Of a stretch of 64,000 nucleotides of DNA, positions 47,314-55,998 are shown one piece after another. The first letter of the stretch is position 1. Each line of letters begins with the position of its first letter. The notes beneath the pieces are model-generated. The model did no database searches and had not been told where the DNA came from. It saw only the letters and a list, made by a program, of their open reading frames with translations. The position numbers and the translations under genes were made by a program. Source of the stretch: Parvibaculum sp040216885 (lineage in GTDB: Bacteria; Pseudomonadota; Alphaproteobacteria; Parvibaculales; Parvibaculaceae); assembly GCA_040216885.1 (NCBI GenBank), contig JAVJOG010000014.1:124001-188000 (forward strand), given 5' to 3'.

Positions 47314-49215
47314 TCAGAGAGAATAGCCGAAGCGCTGGATATGCGGCTCGATAATGGGCATGACGGGCCGAATGTGCTTTTCGTAGCGTCGCCAGCGGTC
47401 GGCTGCGCTCGAATAGATCGGCTGCGTCACCTGCGAATAGGAAGGTGTTCGGATCGTGCCGCGCGCCAGCGCATGGGCCGCCGGATCGCTTACCGCATCG
47501 TTCCACCCAAGGCCGAGAAATTCCAGCGCCGGCTCGACTTCGCCCCGCAGGTCGGCAACGAGGTTTTCGTAACGCACCTCATGCACGTCGAGCGGCAGCA
47601 GCGCCCTGTATGTCTGCCAGAGCGTCATTACCCGTTCATAGAACCGTGCCGATCCTTCGAGCGTCAGGAAATTCAGCATCGCGCCATTCGGCACCAAATC
47701 CTGCATGAAGCAGGACAACACGCAATCTGCCGGATGGCGAAGCGCAAAGACGATGCGCGCCTCTGGAAACACCCGGTGGATGAGACCGGCGTGAACGATG
47801 TCGAGCGGCATCTTGTTGATGACGGTCTTGCCTTCGAGATCGGCGCCGGCATCGCGCAATGCCTGCCAGTAGAGGCGCCGCGCGGCCGTACGCCCATTTT
47901 CGTCCATGCCTGCCAGCGACCGCGGATAACCGGCGATCGTTTTTTTGACGGAGCGCAGGAACGGTTGTTCCTCGAAGACCTGAACTTGCGGATGCGCGTC
48001 GAAAATCTGATCGAGAAGCGTCGTCCCCGAACGTGGAAACCCGACCAGAAATACCGGCGCCGCGGCGTGACCGGGCTCAATCCCGGGCCCCGGCACCGCC
48101 CGCCAACCGGATACGAATTCTTCGGTGTAGGTGTCGATCAGCGTCACGACCTCGTCGACAAAGGCGGTGCGGTCGACGCGCGCAAGCTCCGGCAAGCGCG
48201 ATGTATGCTCGTTCTGTTGTGTGAAATACCGGAAGGCCGCATCGATGTCGCCCGCTTCCTGACAAATCTGTGCGAGCTCCGAAGAAGCGAGCCGCGCTTC
48301 GTTGCGGGAACCGCGTTCGAGGTCGAGCGCTTCGAGACGTGCGCGACAGGCGGCAAGAACCGTCGCGTCGCCCTTGTGCCGGCGCCGATGCGCCCGGGAC
48401 CACACAGCCGCCGCCCCGCTCGCATTGGCATCGATCGCCAGCGCCTTCTCCGCCCAGGCAAACGCATCGTCGATTTCGCCCAACCGCTCATAGGTCGCCG
48501 ACAGCGTCGTCGCCAGGTGCAGCGGGGTCGCAGGCGTACGTTCGCTCGCCCGCAGCAGGAAGGCCAGCGCATCGCGGAAACGGCCGGCCTCCGTCGCGGC
48601 CGACGCCGCCCGCATGTAAGGCGCCGGATCGTCGGGCATCAGCGCGATCAGTTTTTCAAATTCGGCGATCGCCGCCGCGTAGTCCGTGGTGTCCTTGTAG
48701 AGCTGGCCGCGATTGAGAAAGATATCGGGATAGCCGGGATTGAGCGCTTCGGCACGCTGATAGGCTATCAACGCTTCCTCGGCCTTGCCGCCATCGCGCT
48801 GTGCGTTGCCGAGATTGACCCAGACATTGACATGGTTCGGCATTCGCGCTGCCGCGGCAGCGATAAGCTTTTCGGCATTGGCGGCATCGCCCTTGCCCAA
48901 CGCCACGAGACCGAGCAGATGAAGCGCGTCCGGATTTTGCGGTTCAACTTTCAGCACATGCGCCGCCGCCTGACCCGCATGATCGAGACGGCCGGCCGCG
49001 AGGTGCGAACCGCCCATTTGCAGCAACCTCACCGCGTCGAACGGCGCCGAAGGCGCGCTCGGCCGAAAGCCGCCTTGCCCGCCAGCCGGAACGCCGACCG
49101 TCGGACCCGGCCCGCCGAACGCCGAACGCGGCAAACCGACAGTCGCGCGGCCGCCGCTCTGCGGCGCGAAGGCGGGGCCCTTGGCCGGTCCCGGCGGGAG
49201 AGGTTTTTTCGCCAT
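47314..49215 (-). CDS. TPR-sulfotransferase fusion
   Basis: A 633-residue two-part protein. After a Pro/Gly-rich N terminus, about residues 60-330 form TPR-like repeats (LHLLGLVALGKGDAANAEKL, WVNLGNAQRDGGKAEEALIA, FLNRGQLYKDTTDYAAAIAE). The C-terminal part is a sulfotransferase: APVFLVGFPRSGTTLLDQIF is the PAPS 5'-phosphosulfate loop and ARIVFALRHPADCVLSCFMQ the 3'-phosphate region. Such TPR-sulfotransferases are frequent in alphaproteobacteria; targets are unknown. It lies on the same strand as the OmpR regulator, 7 bases before it. Three more sulfotransferases are 3 kb away. Confidence 0.9.
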   Translation of the reverse strand: MAKKPLPPGPAKGPAFAPQSGGRATVGLPRSAFGGPGPTVGVPAGGQGGFRPSAPSAPFDAVRLLQMGGSHLAAGRLDHAGQAAAHVLKVEPQNPDALHLLGLVALGKGDAANAEKLIAAAAARMPNHVNVWVNLGNAQRDGGKAEEALIAYQRAEALNPGYPDIFLNRGQLYKDTTDYAAAIAEFEKLIALMPDDPAPYMRAASAATEAGRFRDALAFLLRASERTPATPLHLATTLSATYERLGEIDDAFAWAEKALAIDANASGAAAVWSRAHRRRHKGDATVLAACRARLEALDLERGSRNEARLASSELAQICQEAGDIDAAFRYFTQQNEHTSRLPELARVDRTAFVDEVVTLIDTYTEEFVSGWRAVPGPGIEPGHAAAPVFLVGFPRSGTTLLDQIFDAHPQVQVFEEQPFLRSVKKTIAGYPRSLAGMDENGRTAARRLYWQALRDAGADLEGKTVINKMPLDIVHAGLIHRVFPEARIVFALRHPADCVLSCFMQDLVPNGAMLNFLTLEGSARFYERVMTLWQTYRALLPLDVHEVRYENLVADLRGEVEPALEFLGLGWNDAVSDPAAHALARGTIRTPSYSQVTQPIYSSAADRWRRYEKHIRPVMPIIEPHIQRFGYSL

Positions 49216-49434
49216 ACTGTCCGTTCCGATACGCAAAATTGTGCCCGCGGCGGGACGCGGGCCGGAGTTTGCCATAGCTCGCGCCGCCGACCAATGCGCG
49301 AAGACGAAGCTGCCGCACGGGAGGCCTGCCCGGCAGAAATTGCCGCTCAAGGCCCCGTTATCGCCAGAGCACAGCCAGAAAATGACGGCTTGCCGCGCCT
49401 TGCCGGCTGGCCCGCCCTTTGCGTGAAGCACAGC

Positions 49435-50196
49435 ATGACCGACGCAATAATCCACCCCCAGCAGCTCACGGCCGGCAAGCACAACATGGCGTCCGCCGCC
49501 TTTGCCGAGCTGCGCGCCGCGCGCCGCGAGGGCCGCGCGGCCGAGGGTGCCGAACTCAGCTTCAACGACCTGATCGACACGCTGAACCCGCTGCAGCACA
49601 TTCCGGTGGTCTCCGACATTTATCGCGGCCTGACCGGCGACCGGATCAGCGCCCATGCCCGCGTCGCGGGCGGCACGCTCTATGGCGGCCCGATCGGCCT
49701 CGTCGCGTCCGTGGCAAGCCTCGCCATTGCAGGCGGCTCTGGCGATCAGGGCATCGGCGACCGTATCTATGCAACCATTTTCGACGTGGACACGCCCTCC
49801 GCCGAGACCGCAGCCGTCGCGGCGCCGGGCAACGACACGCTGGCGCTCGCCCGCGCCAATGCGCTGGCGGAGCAGACCGCATCGATCGCTCCGGAAATGC
49901 CCGGTTCCGGACAGGCGGCAAAGCCGCCCGTCACCGGCGGCGCGGGAATACCGCAGCTGAGCCCGGAGGCCTTCGCCGCCCTGATGGGCTCGTTCGACAA
50001 CCTCGAAATGAACGGCCCCGCTGCAACCGGGGCTGAAAATATCGAGCCCGGCTTTGCGGTTGCCGCGCCGCGCATGAGCCTCGACTTCGAAGGTGCCTCG
50101 GACGACGATGAAAATTCCACATCCGCCCCGGCCGATCTTCTGGGCGCCATGAACCAGGCGCTCGACAAATACGAAGCCTTGAAGCACCCGCGCTGA
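49435..50196 (+). CDS. conserved alphaproteobacterial protein of unknown function
   Basis: A 253-residue protein. The recognisable part is GAELSFNDLIDTLNPLQHIP, VVSDIYRGLTGDRISAHARV and AGGTLYGGPIGLVASVASLA, a conserved glycine-rich block (about residues 38-100) that looks like one amphipathic or membrane-interacting segment. The remaining 150 residues are Ala/Pro/Glu-rich and low complexity, probably disordered. No signal peptide is seen. It is divergent from the TPR-sulfotransferase. No function can be assigned. Confidence 0.65.
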   Translation: MTDAIIHPQQLTAGKHNMASAAFAELRAARREGRAAEGAELSFNDLIDTLNPLQHIPVVSDIYRGLTGDRISAHARVAGGTLYGGPIGLVASVASLAIAGGSGDQGIGDRIYATIFDVDTPSAETAAVAAPGNDTLALARANALAEQTASIAPEMPGSGQAAKPPVTGGAGIPQLSPEAFAALMGSFDNLEMNGPAATGAENIEPGFAVAAPRMSLDFEGASDDDENSTSAPADLLGAMNQALDKYEALKHPR

Positions 50197-50241
50197 CATC
50201 CTCTGGTCAGGCACCGCGCCGCCACCTAGATTGATGCTGCC

Positions 50242-50778
50242 ATGGCGACTTCCAGTGAAATTCTCGTGACCGCAGAACCGGGCGAAACGCGCGGCCGGCT
50301 AACCGTGGCGGAACTGGAATTTGTCTGCGCGCTTGGACGCGCCGGACTGGTGAACGACAAGCACGAAGGCGATGGCGGCACCCCCATCGGCATCTTCCCG
50401 CTCAGGCAGCTCCGATACCGCGCGGACCGGCTGCAGGCGCCGGCGACCGCCCTGCCGGCTTATCCGACGACACGCGAGGACGGCTGGTGCGACGCGCCGC
50501 GGGACGCGGCATACAACCGGCTGGTTCGTCTGCCTTATCCGTCCAGCGCCGAGACGATGTGGCGCGACGACCATCTCTACGATCTCGTCGTCGTGCTCGG
50601 TCACAATGACGATCCGCCACGGCCCGGCGCCGGCAGTGCGATATTCTTTCATCTCGCCAACGAGAAAGACGGCATCCTGCAACCGACGGAAGGTTGCGTC
50701 GCGCTGCGGCTTCCCGACATGCTGAAAGTCTTGTCGCGCTGCACGCCACAGACAATGATGCGGATCGGTGCGTCCTAG
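50242..50778 (+). CDS. L,D-transpeptidase family protein (YkuD domain)
   Basis: A 178-residue protein with the YkuD catalytic end: FFHLANEKDGILQPTEGCVAL gives His137 and Cys152 in the H-x14-(S/T)-x-G-C pattern, shown as ILQPTEGCVAL. KHEGDGGTPIGIFPLRQLRY is the substrate-side start of the fold. YkuD enzymes form 3-3 peptidoglycan cross-links or attach lipoproteins, but this protein has no visible signal peptide, so export is unclear. It overlaps the YggS-like gene by 4 bases at the convergent stops. Confidence 0.88.
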   Translation: MATSSEILVTAEPGETRGRLTVAELEFVCALGRAGLVNDKHEGDGGTPIGIFPLRQLRYRADRLQAPATALPAYPTTREDGWCDAPRDAAYNRLVRLPYPSSAETMWRDDHLYDLVVVLGHNDDPPRPGAGSAIFFHLANEKDGILQPTEGCVALRLPDMLKVLSRCTPQTMMRIGAS

Positions 50779-51461
50779 GCGCGCGCGCCGAACAGCGCGC
50801 TGCCGACACGTACATGAGTTGCGCCAAACGCAACCGCCGTCTCGAAATCACCGCTCATGCCCATCGAAAGCTTTGTCAGGCCGTTGCGGTGCGCCAGTTT
50901 TTCGAGCAACGCGAAGTGAAGCGCCGGCTCCTCGTCAAGCGGCGGAATGCACATCAGCCCTTCGACATCGAGCTTCCATTCATCGCGGCACCGCGCGAGG
51001 AACGCATCCGTATCGGTCGGCGCGATCCCGGCCTTCTGCGGTTCGTCGCCGGTGTTCACCTGGACGAGCAGACGGGGCAACGCCGCGCCCTTGTCACGCG
51101 CCTTGACGAGCGCCGCCGCGAGCTTCGCCCGATCCAGCGTATGAAAGACGTCGAAGAGCTTGAGCGCATCGTCGAGCTTGTTGGTCTGCAGCGGCCCGAT
51201 CAGATGGAGTTCGATATCCGCATATCGCTCCTTCAGCGCCGGCCATTTGGCGGCCGCTTCCTGCACGCGGTTTTCGCCGAAAATGCGCTGACCGGCTTCG
51301 ATCAATGGCACAATAGCATTCGCATCGAACGTCTTCGACACCGCAACCAGCGTCACCTCCTGCGGCGCGCGGCCGGCTGCCCGCGCCGCGTCGGCGATAC
51401 GCGAACGAACGGCGGCGAGACGGCTGGCGGAAGCGGTGGCGTCGGAGGCGGTCATTGTCAT
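50775..51461 (-). CDS. PLP homeostasis protein YggS/PROSC family
   Basis: A 228-residue TIM-barrel PLP-binding protein. TLVAVSKTFDANAIVPLIEA has the PLP lysine at residue 43; FGENRVQEAAAKWPAL, LHLIGPLQTNKLDDALKLF, LVQVNTGDEPQKAGI and LSMGMSGDFETAVAFGATHVRVGSALFG (last read as MSGDFETAVAFGATHVRVG) are family landmarks. It buffers free PLP and amino-acid balance. ATG at 51461; a second in-frame ATG follows two codons later. Confidence 0.93.
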   Translation of the reverse strand: MTMTASDATASASRLAAVRSRIADAARAAGRAPQEVTLVAVSKTFDANAIVPLIEAGQRIFGENRVQEAAAKWPALKERYADIELHLIGPLQTNKLDDALKLFDVFHTLDRAKLAAALVKARDKGAALPRLLVQVNTGDEPQKAGIAPTDTDAFLARCRDEWKLDVEGLMCIPPLDEEPALHFALLEKLAHRNGLTKLSMGMSGDFETAVAFGATHVRVGSALFGARA

Positions 51462-51487
51462 AATCTCGGTTCTGCGACAGTCGGCGG

Positions 51488-52135
51488 ATGGAAGCGAAAC
51501 TAGTGGCAGGCAGCACCTACGGCAAGGGACGCGGAAACGCGAAAGCACGCGCGCTACGTCAGGCCGCGTCGCGGCTTTCGGGCGGGCGCACCGGCATCGC
51601 GCTGATCGGCATGACCGACGCCAAGCGCCTGCCCGATCCGCTGAAGGCGCTCGATGCATTACCCGCCGGATGCGCGCTCATCTGGCGCGCCTACGGCGCC
51701 GGCACAAACGCCGGGGAATTCCAGCGGCTGGCGGCGCGGGCGCGCGCGATAAATTGTCTTTTATTGATTGCGGGCGACCCGAAACGCGCCCGCCGGCTCG
51801 GAGCGGGCGGGCTGCATCTGCCCGAACGCTTGCTCGGCCGCATCCATGGAAGCCGGGCCGGGGCGACAACGGCGGCCGCGCATTCCGAGGCGGCGATCCA
51901 TCGCGCCGCGCGGGCCGGCGCCGAAGCCGTGTTGATCTCGCCGGTTCTGCCGACGCGGAGCCATGAAGGTGCGCCACCGCTTGGCCCGATCCGGCTCGCG
52001 CATCTGGCGCGGACCGCGCGCGCGCTCGGTCTTGTGCCTTATGCGCTCGGCGGCATTTCCGAAGCGCGCTACGTCCGCCGCCTCACCGGTACGGGCATCG
52101 CCGGCGTGGCGGGGATCGGCTTTCTTCTCGACTGA
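51488..52135 (+). CDS. thiamine phosphate synthase/TenI-like protein
   Basis: A 215-residue TIM-barrel protein similar to ThiE/TenI. GAGGLHLPERLLG corresponds to the GVHLGQ motif, HSEAAIHRAARAGAEAVLIS to the C-S-x-x-E region, SPVLPTRSHEGAPPLGP to the SPVFPTxSHPG phosphate loop, and YALGGISEARYVRRL to the final G-G-I loop. The pyrimidine-binding asparagine and lysine of true ThiE are not evident, so TenI (aminotransferase-like) or a degenerate role is possible. No TPP riboswitch lies upstream; only 26 bases separate it from the divergent yggS-like gene. Confidence 0.8.
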   Translation: MEAKLVAGSTYGKGRGNAKARALRQAASRLSGGRTGIALIGMTDAKRLPDPLKALDALPAGCALIWRAYGAGTNAGEFQRLAARARAINCLLLIAGDPKRARRLGAGGLHLPERLLGRIHGSRAGATTAAAHSEAAIHRAARAGAEAVLISPVLPTRSHEGAPPLGPIRLAHLARTARALGLVPYALGGISEARYVRRLTGTGIAGVAGIGFLLD

Positions 52136-52138
52136 TCG

Positions 52139-52978
52139 TCAGGCGTAGTCCGGCGGAATATAGCTGAAGCGTTGCATCTGAAGGCGATGATCGTCGACGA
52201 TGCGCCGGATCTGATCGGGTGTCAGCGCATCGCGCCACTGTTCGGCGCGTCCTTCGCGAAAGAATGATTTGGCATTCTCGGGCCGTTCGAGAAACCCTTT
52301 TTCCTGTTCCTGCTTTTTCAGCACCGCGAACGACGAATGCGCGACGGCACGGCCGAGCCGTTCATCCGAAACCTGCAACCCGAGAAAAGACGCGACGATA
52401 CCGAAGTGTTTCAGCGGGTCGGCGGCGAGATCTTCATAGCGCAGCACAAGCAATTGCGGGTTCGGCTGCGCGGTCCAGCTTCGAACGTGACCGGACCAGT
52501 CGGTATAGACCTCCGGGATATTGGTCGCCGAAAGCAGCGTGCCCGCGCTCGGACGCGCCATCATGGCGATGGTGTCGTCAAGCGTGAGGTTGAAATGATG
52601 ATGGGCGGAGAGCGCGACATCGAGCGGGTTTCGCAGCACATAGATGCCGCCCGCCGTCACGTCCATGTTGTGCAGCGGCGTTCCCGCCCAGGACCCGAGA
52701 TAATTGTGCGTCTTTACGAAGACCGAGTCGTCAAAGGCCTTCATCATGTCAGCCTGTCCGATGGGACGTAAACGGGCGAGCTCGGCGGCATTCAGGGTTT
52801 CGAGCGGCGCCGCCGCATGCGGCTCGTACCAGACGCGCAACGACTCGCCGAGGCAGAAATTGGCGAGCTTGTTGATGTCGGCGGGCTCCGGTGCATCGAT
52901 CAGCAGGTTACACAGGAAACTCCGCAACCATGTGTTGCCGGATTTCGGATAGGAGGCGAGCCAGATCAACGCGCCCAT
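52139..52978 (-). CDS. sulfotransferase family protein (third of tandem triplet)
   Basis: A 279-residue Sulfotransfer_1 protein. WLASYPKSGNTWLRSFLC holds the 5'-phosphosulfate loop (PKSGNTW at residues 11-17), GGIYVLRNPLDVALSAHHH the 3'-phosphate site, and FFREGRAEQWRDALTPDQIR with RFSYIPPDYA closes the fold. It would transfer sulfate from PAPS to a hydroxyl or amine of a small molecule or glycolipid. It is clearly paralogous to the next two genes; converges with the ThiE-like gene 3 bases apart. Confidence 0.88.
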   Translation of the reverse strand: MGALIWLASYPKSGNTWLRSFLCNLLIDAPEPADINKLANFCLGESLRVWYEPHAAAPLETLNAAELARLRPIGQADMMKAFDDSVFVKTHNYLGSWAGTPLHNMDVTAGGIYVLRNPLDVALSAHHHFNLTLDDTIAMMARPSAGTLLSATNIPEVYTDWSGHVRSWTAQPNPQLLVLRYEDLAADPLKHFGIVASFLGLQVSDERLGRAVAHSSFAVLKKQEQEKGFLERPENAKSFFREGRAEQWRDALTPDQIRRIVDDHRLQMQRFSYIPPDYA

Positions 52979-52987
52979 GACACGGCC

Positions 52988-53854
52988 CTATACATCGTCG
53001 CCAACCGGCACATGGTCCCGATAATCCTCCGGGATGTAACCGAAGCGCGCCATCTGTACATGATGATCCGCGACGATGCGGCGGACCTGATCCGGCGTGA
53101 GGGCTTCGCGCCACTGCTCCGCGCGGCCTTCCCGGAAGAACGATTTGGCGTTCTCGGGGCGCTCGCGAAACCCGCGCTCGATTTCCTGGGATTTCAGAAC
53201 GTCGAAGGACGAGTGCCGCACCGCGCGCGCGAGTTGCTCCTCGCCGGGCTTCAGTCCGAGAAACCGAGCCAGCGTTCCGAAGGTCGCCGCCGGTATCGCC
53301 AGCAGATCCTCGTAACGAAGAACCAGAAGCTTCGGATTTTCTTTCGCCGTCCAGCTCAACACATGGTTCGACCAGGTGTCGTAGATCTCCGGCACATGGC
53401 GGGCGGTCAACTTGGTGCCTGCGCCGGGTTTGGACATCAGCTCGATGGCCCAATCTGTCGGCTCGCCATAGTGATGGGCGAGCGAAGGCGCGACATCGAG
53501 CGGATTGCGCAGAATGTAGACGGCGCCTGCCGTAACCGCGGTGTTGTGAAGCGGCACATCGAACCACGGCCCGTAATAATTGTGGCTTTTAACAAAGATC
53601 GAATTCCGAACGGACGCCGCCATGCGCATCTGGGCTTGTGGCCGCAGCTTCGCCAGCTCGCGGGGTTCGAGGTTTTCGAGCGGCACCTGCGAGACCGCCT
53701 CAAACCAGCGCCGCGACGAACCGCCAAGGCAGAATTCATCCAGCGCGTTGATGTCGGCGGGCGTATCGGCGTCGCGCACCAGATTGTGAAGGAAGCTCCG
53801 CACCCATGTGTTGCCGGATTTCGGATAGGAGGCGAGCCAGATCAACGCGCCCAT
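52988..53854 (-). CDS. sulfotransferase family protein (second of tandem triplet)
   Basis: A 288-residue paralogue of its neighbours. WLASYPKSGNTWVRSFLHNL is the PAPS loop, GAVYILRNPLDVAPSLAHHY the second nucleotide site, and FFREGRAEQWREALTPDQVR the conserved C-terminal block. Several blocks are almost identical to the other two copies (for example LVLRYEDLLA), suggesting tandem duplication. Nine bases separate it from the third copy, so all three are probably one transcript. Confidence 0.88.
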   Translation of the reverse strand: MGALIWLASYPKSGNTWVRSFLHNLVRDADTPADINALDEFCLGGSSRRWFEAVSQVPLENLEPRELAKLRPQAQMRMAASVRNSIFVKSHNYYGPWFDVPLHNTAVTAGAVYILRNPLDVAPSLAHHYGEPTDWAIELMSKPGAGTKLTARHVPEIYDTWSNHVLSWTAKENPKLLVLRYEDLLAIPAATFGTLARFLGLKPGEEQLARAVRHSSFDVLKSQEIERGFRERPENAKSFFREGRAEQWREALTPDQVRRIVADHHVQMARFGYIPEDYRDHVPVGDDV

Positions 53855-53878
53855 GGCGACACCTCGTTTCTTGCCACA

Positions 53879-54757
53879 TCAGGAAGCGACACGGGATGCC
53901 TCCGGCACAGGCACGGCATCCTTGTAGTCGTCGGGAATGTAGCCGAAGCGCGCCATCTGCACGTGATGATCGGCAATGATGCGACGCACCTGGTCGGGGG
54001 TCAGCACGTCGCGCCATTGCTCGGCGCGGCCCTCGCGAAAAAACGCATCTGTCTTGTCCGAGCGTTCCTTGAAACCGGTCTTCTGTTCCTGCGCCTTCAA
54101 TGCCTTGAAGGAGGAATTGCGGATGGCGCGTTCAAGGCGCTCTTGCGGCGGCTTGAGACCGAGAAACTGCACCACTTTCTTGAAATATTTCTTCGGCTTC
54201 AGAAGCAGATCCTCGTAGCGCAGCACCAGCAGCTGCGGGTTGGGCGCTGCGGTCCAGCTCGCGACATGTGTCGACCAGGAACGATGCACTTCGGGAACAT
54301 GCTTGCCGGTAACGGGCGTGCCCGCCCCGTCGTCGGCGAGGTGGGCGATCGCCTCGTCGATGGTCTCGCCGAAATGGTGGCTGAGGGATATCGCGACGTC
54401 GAGCGGATTGCGCAACACATAGATGCCGCCCGCCGTCACGTCCATGTTGTGCAACGGCACGCCGAACCACTCTCCGAGATAATTATGCGTCTTGACGAAA
54501 ACGGAGTCCGGAAAGGCAAGAGTGAAGTCGCCATGCACGACCGGGCGCAGCTTTGCGATTTCATCGGGTTCGAGCTCCGCGAGCGGGCGCGGCGAACGCG
54601 GCGCATACCAGGCCGCGTCGGACTCACCGAGGCAGAAATCGTCGAGCTCATTGATGCTGACGGGCTCATGGGCATTCCTGAACAGATTGTGCAGGAAGCT
54701 GCGCATCCAGGTGTTGCCGGATTTGGGATAGGAAGCGAGCCAGATCAGGGCGCCCAT
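53879..54757 (-). CDS. sulfotransferase family protein (first of tandem triplet)
   Basis: A 292-residue paralogue. WLASYPKSGNTWMRSFLHNL, GGIYVLRNPLDVAISLSHHF and FFREGRAEQWRDVLTPDQVR correspond to the three blocks listed for the other copies. It is first in the transcribed direction; 24 bases separate it from the second copy. No gene for PAPS synthesis or a sulfate transporter lies in the window. Confidence 0.88.
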   Translation of the reverse strand: MGALIWLASYPKSGNTWMRSFLHNLFRNAHEPVSINELDDFCLGESDAAWYAPRSPRPLAELEPDEIAKLRPVVHGDFTLAFPDSVFVKTHNYLGEWFGVPLHNMDVTAGGIYVLRNPLDVAISLSHHFGETIDEAIAHLADDGAGTPVTGKHVPEVHRSWSTHVASWTAAPNPQLLVLRYEDLLLKPKKYFKKVVQFLGLKPPQERLERAIRNSSFKALKAQEQKTGFKERSDKTDAFFREGRAEQWRDVLTPDQVRRIIADHHVQMARFGYIPDDYKDAVPVPEASRVAS

Positions 54758-54815
54758 GTTACGGTCTTTCGCTCTGGTCGAGGGAACACGACCTGTCTAG
54801 CAAAGGCCGGCGCAT

Positions 54816-54849
54816 AAAAAAAGAGAGCGGGCACAAAGCCCGCTCTCTC
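54816..54849 (-). terminator. intrinsic terminator after the porin gene
   Basis: GAGAGCGGGC (54823-54832) pairs perfectly with GCCCGCTCTC (54838-54847); on the minus strand the stem is followed by seven T (complement of 54816-54822). It lies 43 bases after the porin stop. Confidence 0.88.
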
Positions 54850-54891
54850 GTAACTTGGGTCGTCTTTCGAACGATCCGGTCGCCGAGGCGA

Positions 54892-55998
54892 TCAGAAGCC
54901 GATCGAGAGAACCAGACCGGCCGACTGCGAGTCGTAGCTGAACGCACCGATGCTGATCTCCGACATCTGCACGTCGAGACCGATATCGACACCGGAACCG
55001 AGGTTGTAACCGCCACCCGTCTGCCAGGTTTCGATTTCGGCCGAGAAGCCCGGGCTGCTGATTTCGTCGGTCAGGTAGGCAACGCCAACCGTCCACGGAC
55101 CCGTGCCGTAGGACAGACCAACGGTCCAGACTTCTTCCGACACGCCGGCAACCGACGGGACCGGGAGCGAGGTCACGAGCAGATCTTCCGACTCGTACCA
55201 GGAGCCGCCCAGCGTAAAGCCGGCCATGCCGAGGTTGAGGCCGAAACCATACTCTTCCGGGTCGGCCGCAACCGGGCCGGATTCGGCGGTGACGTAGAAG
55301 GCGTCGATGCCGAGATCGACCGAGCCGAGCGAGCCGGCATAGTTGATCGCGAATTCGAGCACGTCGCCGATATTGGCGGCCGAGTTCGGCAGGATGCCAA
55401 GGCCGTTCGGATTCGGGCCGTTGAACGAAGTTTCCGGCGTATACGAACCGCCGAGCTGGAAGCCGGCGAAACGCGGCGTGAAGTAGGTCACCTTGTTCGA
55501 GTCGGCAGCCATCAGCGAGAACGTCGAGTGACGGAACGCCGAAGCGGCCGTCAGCGTGTTCAGGATGTTCGGGCTGTCGACACCGTTGCCCGGCACGAAC
55601 CAGGGCGAGGTGTAGTGCATCTTGAAGGCGGCGCCATCGGTGCCGCCGATTTCGAACCGGCCGAAGCCGCCTTCGAGGTAGGCGAACAGTTCGCGGAACA
55701 CGGCGTCGTTGTTGTTGGCGTTCGTGTTCCAGTCCTCGCCGAGCGACAGCGTCGCGAGGACACCGGCGACCATGCCGTTGTCGAGCGTGCCTTCGGCGTT
55801 GATGTCGATGTTGCGCGCGACGAGCTTGACGGCGGTGTCGGCGAACGACACGCCACCGAGATCATCGGCATCGATCAGGTAGAAGCCGGCCGTGACCGTG
55901 CCGCCGACCGTGACGGTCAACGGATCGCTCGCGAGCGCCGGACCGGCGATCATGCCGGCCGAGACGAGAGCAGTCGTCCCAAGAAGAATCTTTTTCAT
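54892..55998 (-). CDS. outer-membrane porin
   Basis: A 368-residue alphaproteobacterial porin. The signal peptide KKILLGTTALVSAGMIAGPALA is cleaved before SDPLTVTVGGTVTAGFYLID, read as LTVTVGGTVTAGFYLID, the first beta strand. Alternating strands follow throughout, and the C terminus ends in the outer-membrane sorting phenylalanine (SAGLVLSIGF). It should form a trimeric general porin. The AGGA site five bases before ATG 55998 and the strong terminator suggest high expression. Its codon use is the most regular in the window. Confidence 0.92.
   Translation of the reverse strand: MKKILLGTTALVSAGMIAGPALASDPLTVTVGGTVTAGFYLIDADDLGGVSFADTAVKLVARNIDINAEGTLDNGMVAGVLATLSLGEDWNTNANNNDAVFRELFAYLEGGFGRFEIGGTDGAAFKMHYTSPWFVPGNGVDSPNILNTLTAASAFRHSTFSLMAADSNKVTYFTPRFAGFQLGGSYTPETSFNGPNPNGLGILPNSAANIGDVLEFAINYAGSLGSVDLGIDAFYVTAESGPVAADPEEYGFGLNLGMAGFTLGGSWYESEDLLVTSLPVPSVAGVSEEVWTVGLSYGTGPWTVGVAYLTDEISSPGFSAEIETWQTGGGYNLGSGVDIGLDVQMSEISIGAFSYDSQSAGLVLSIGF

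Noticed and set aside
47032..49434. Plus-strand frame extending the 49435 gene by 800 codons
   Set aside because: It is antisense to the TPR-sulfotransferase and the response regulator; no start or domain supports it.
51462..51487. TPP riboswitch before the ThiE-like gene
   Set aside because: Only 26 bases separate it from the divergent yggS-like gene, too short for a THI element.
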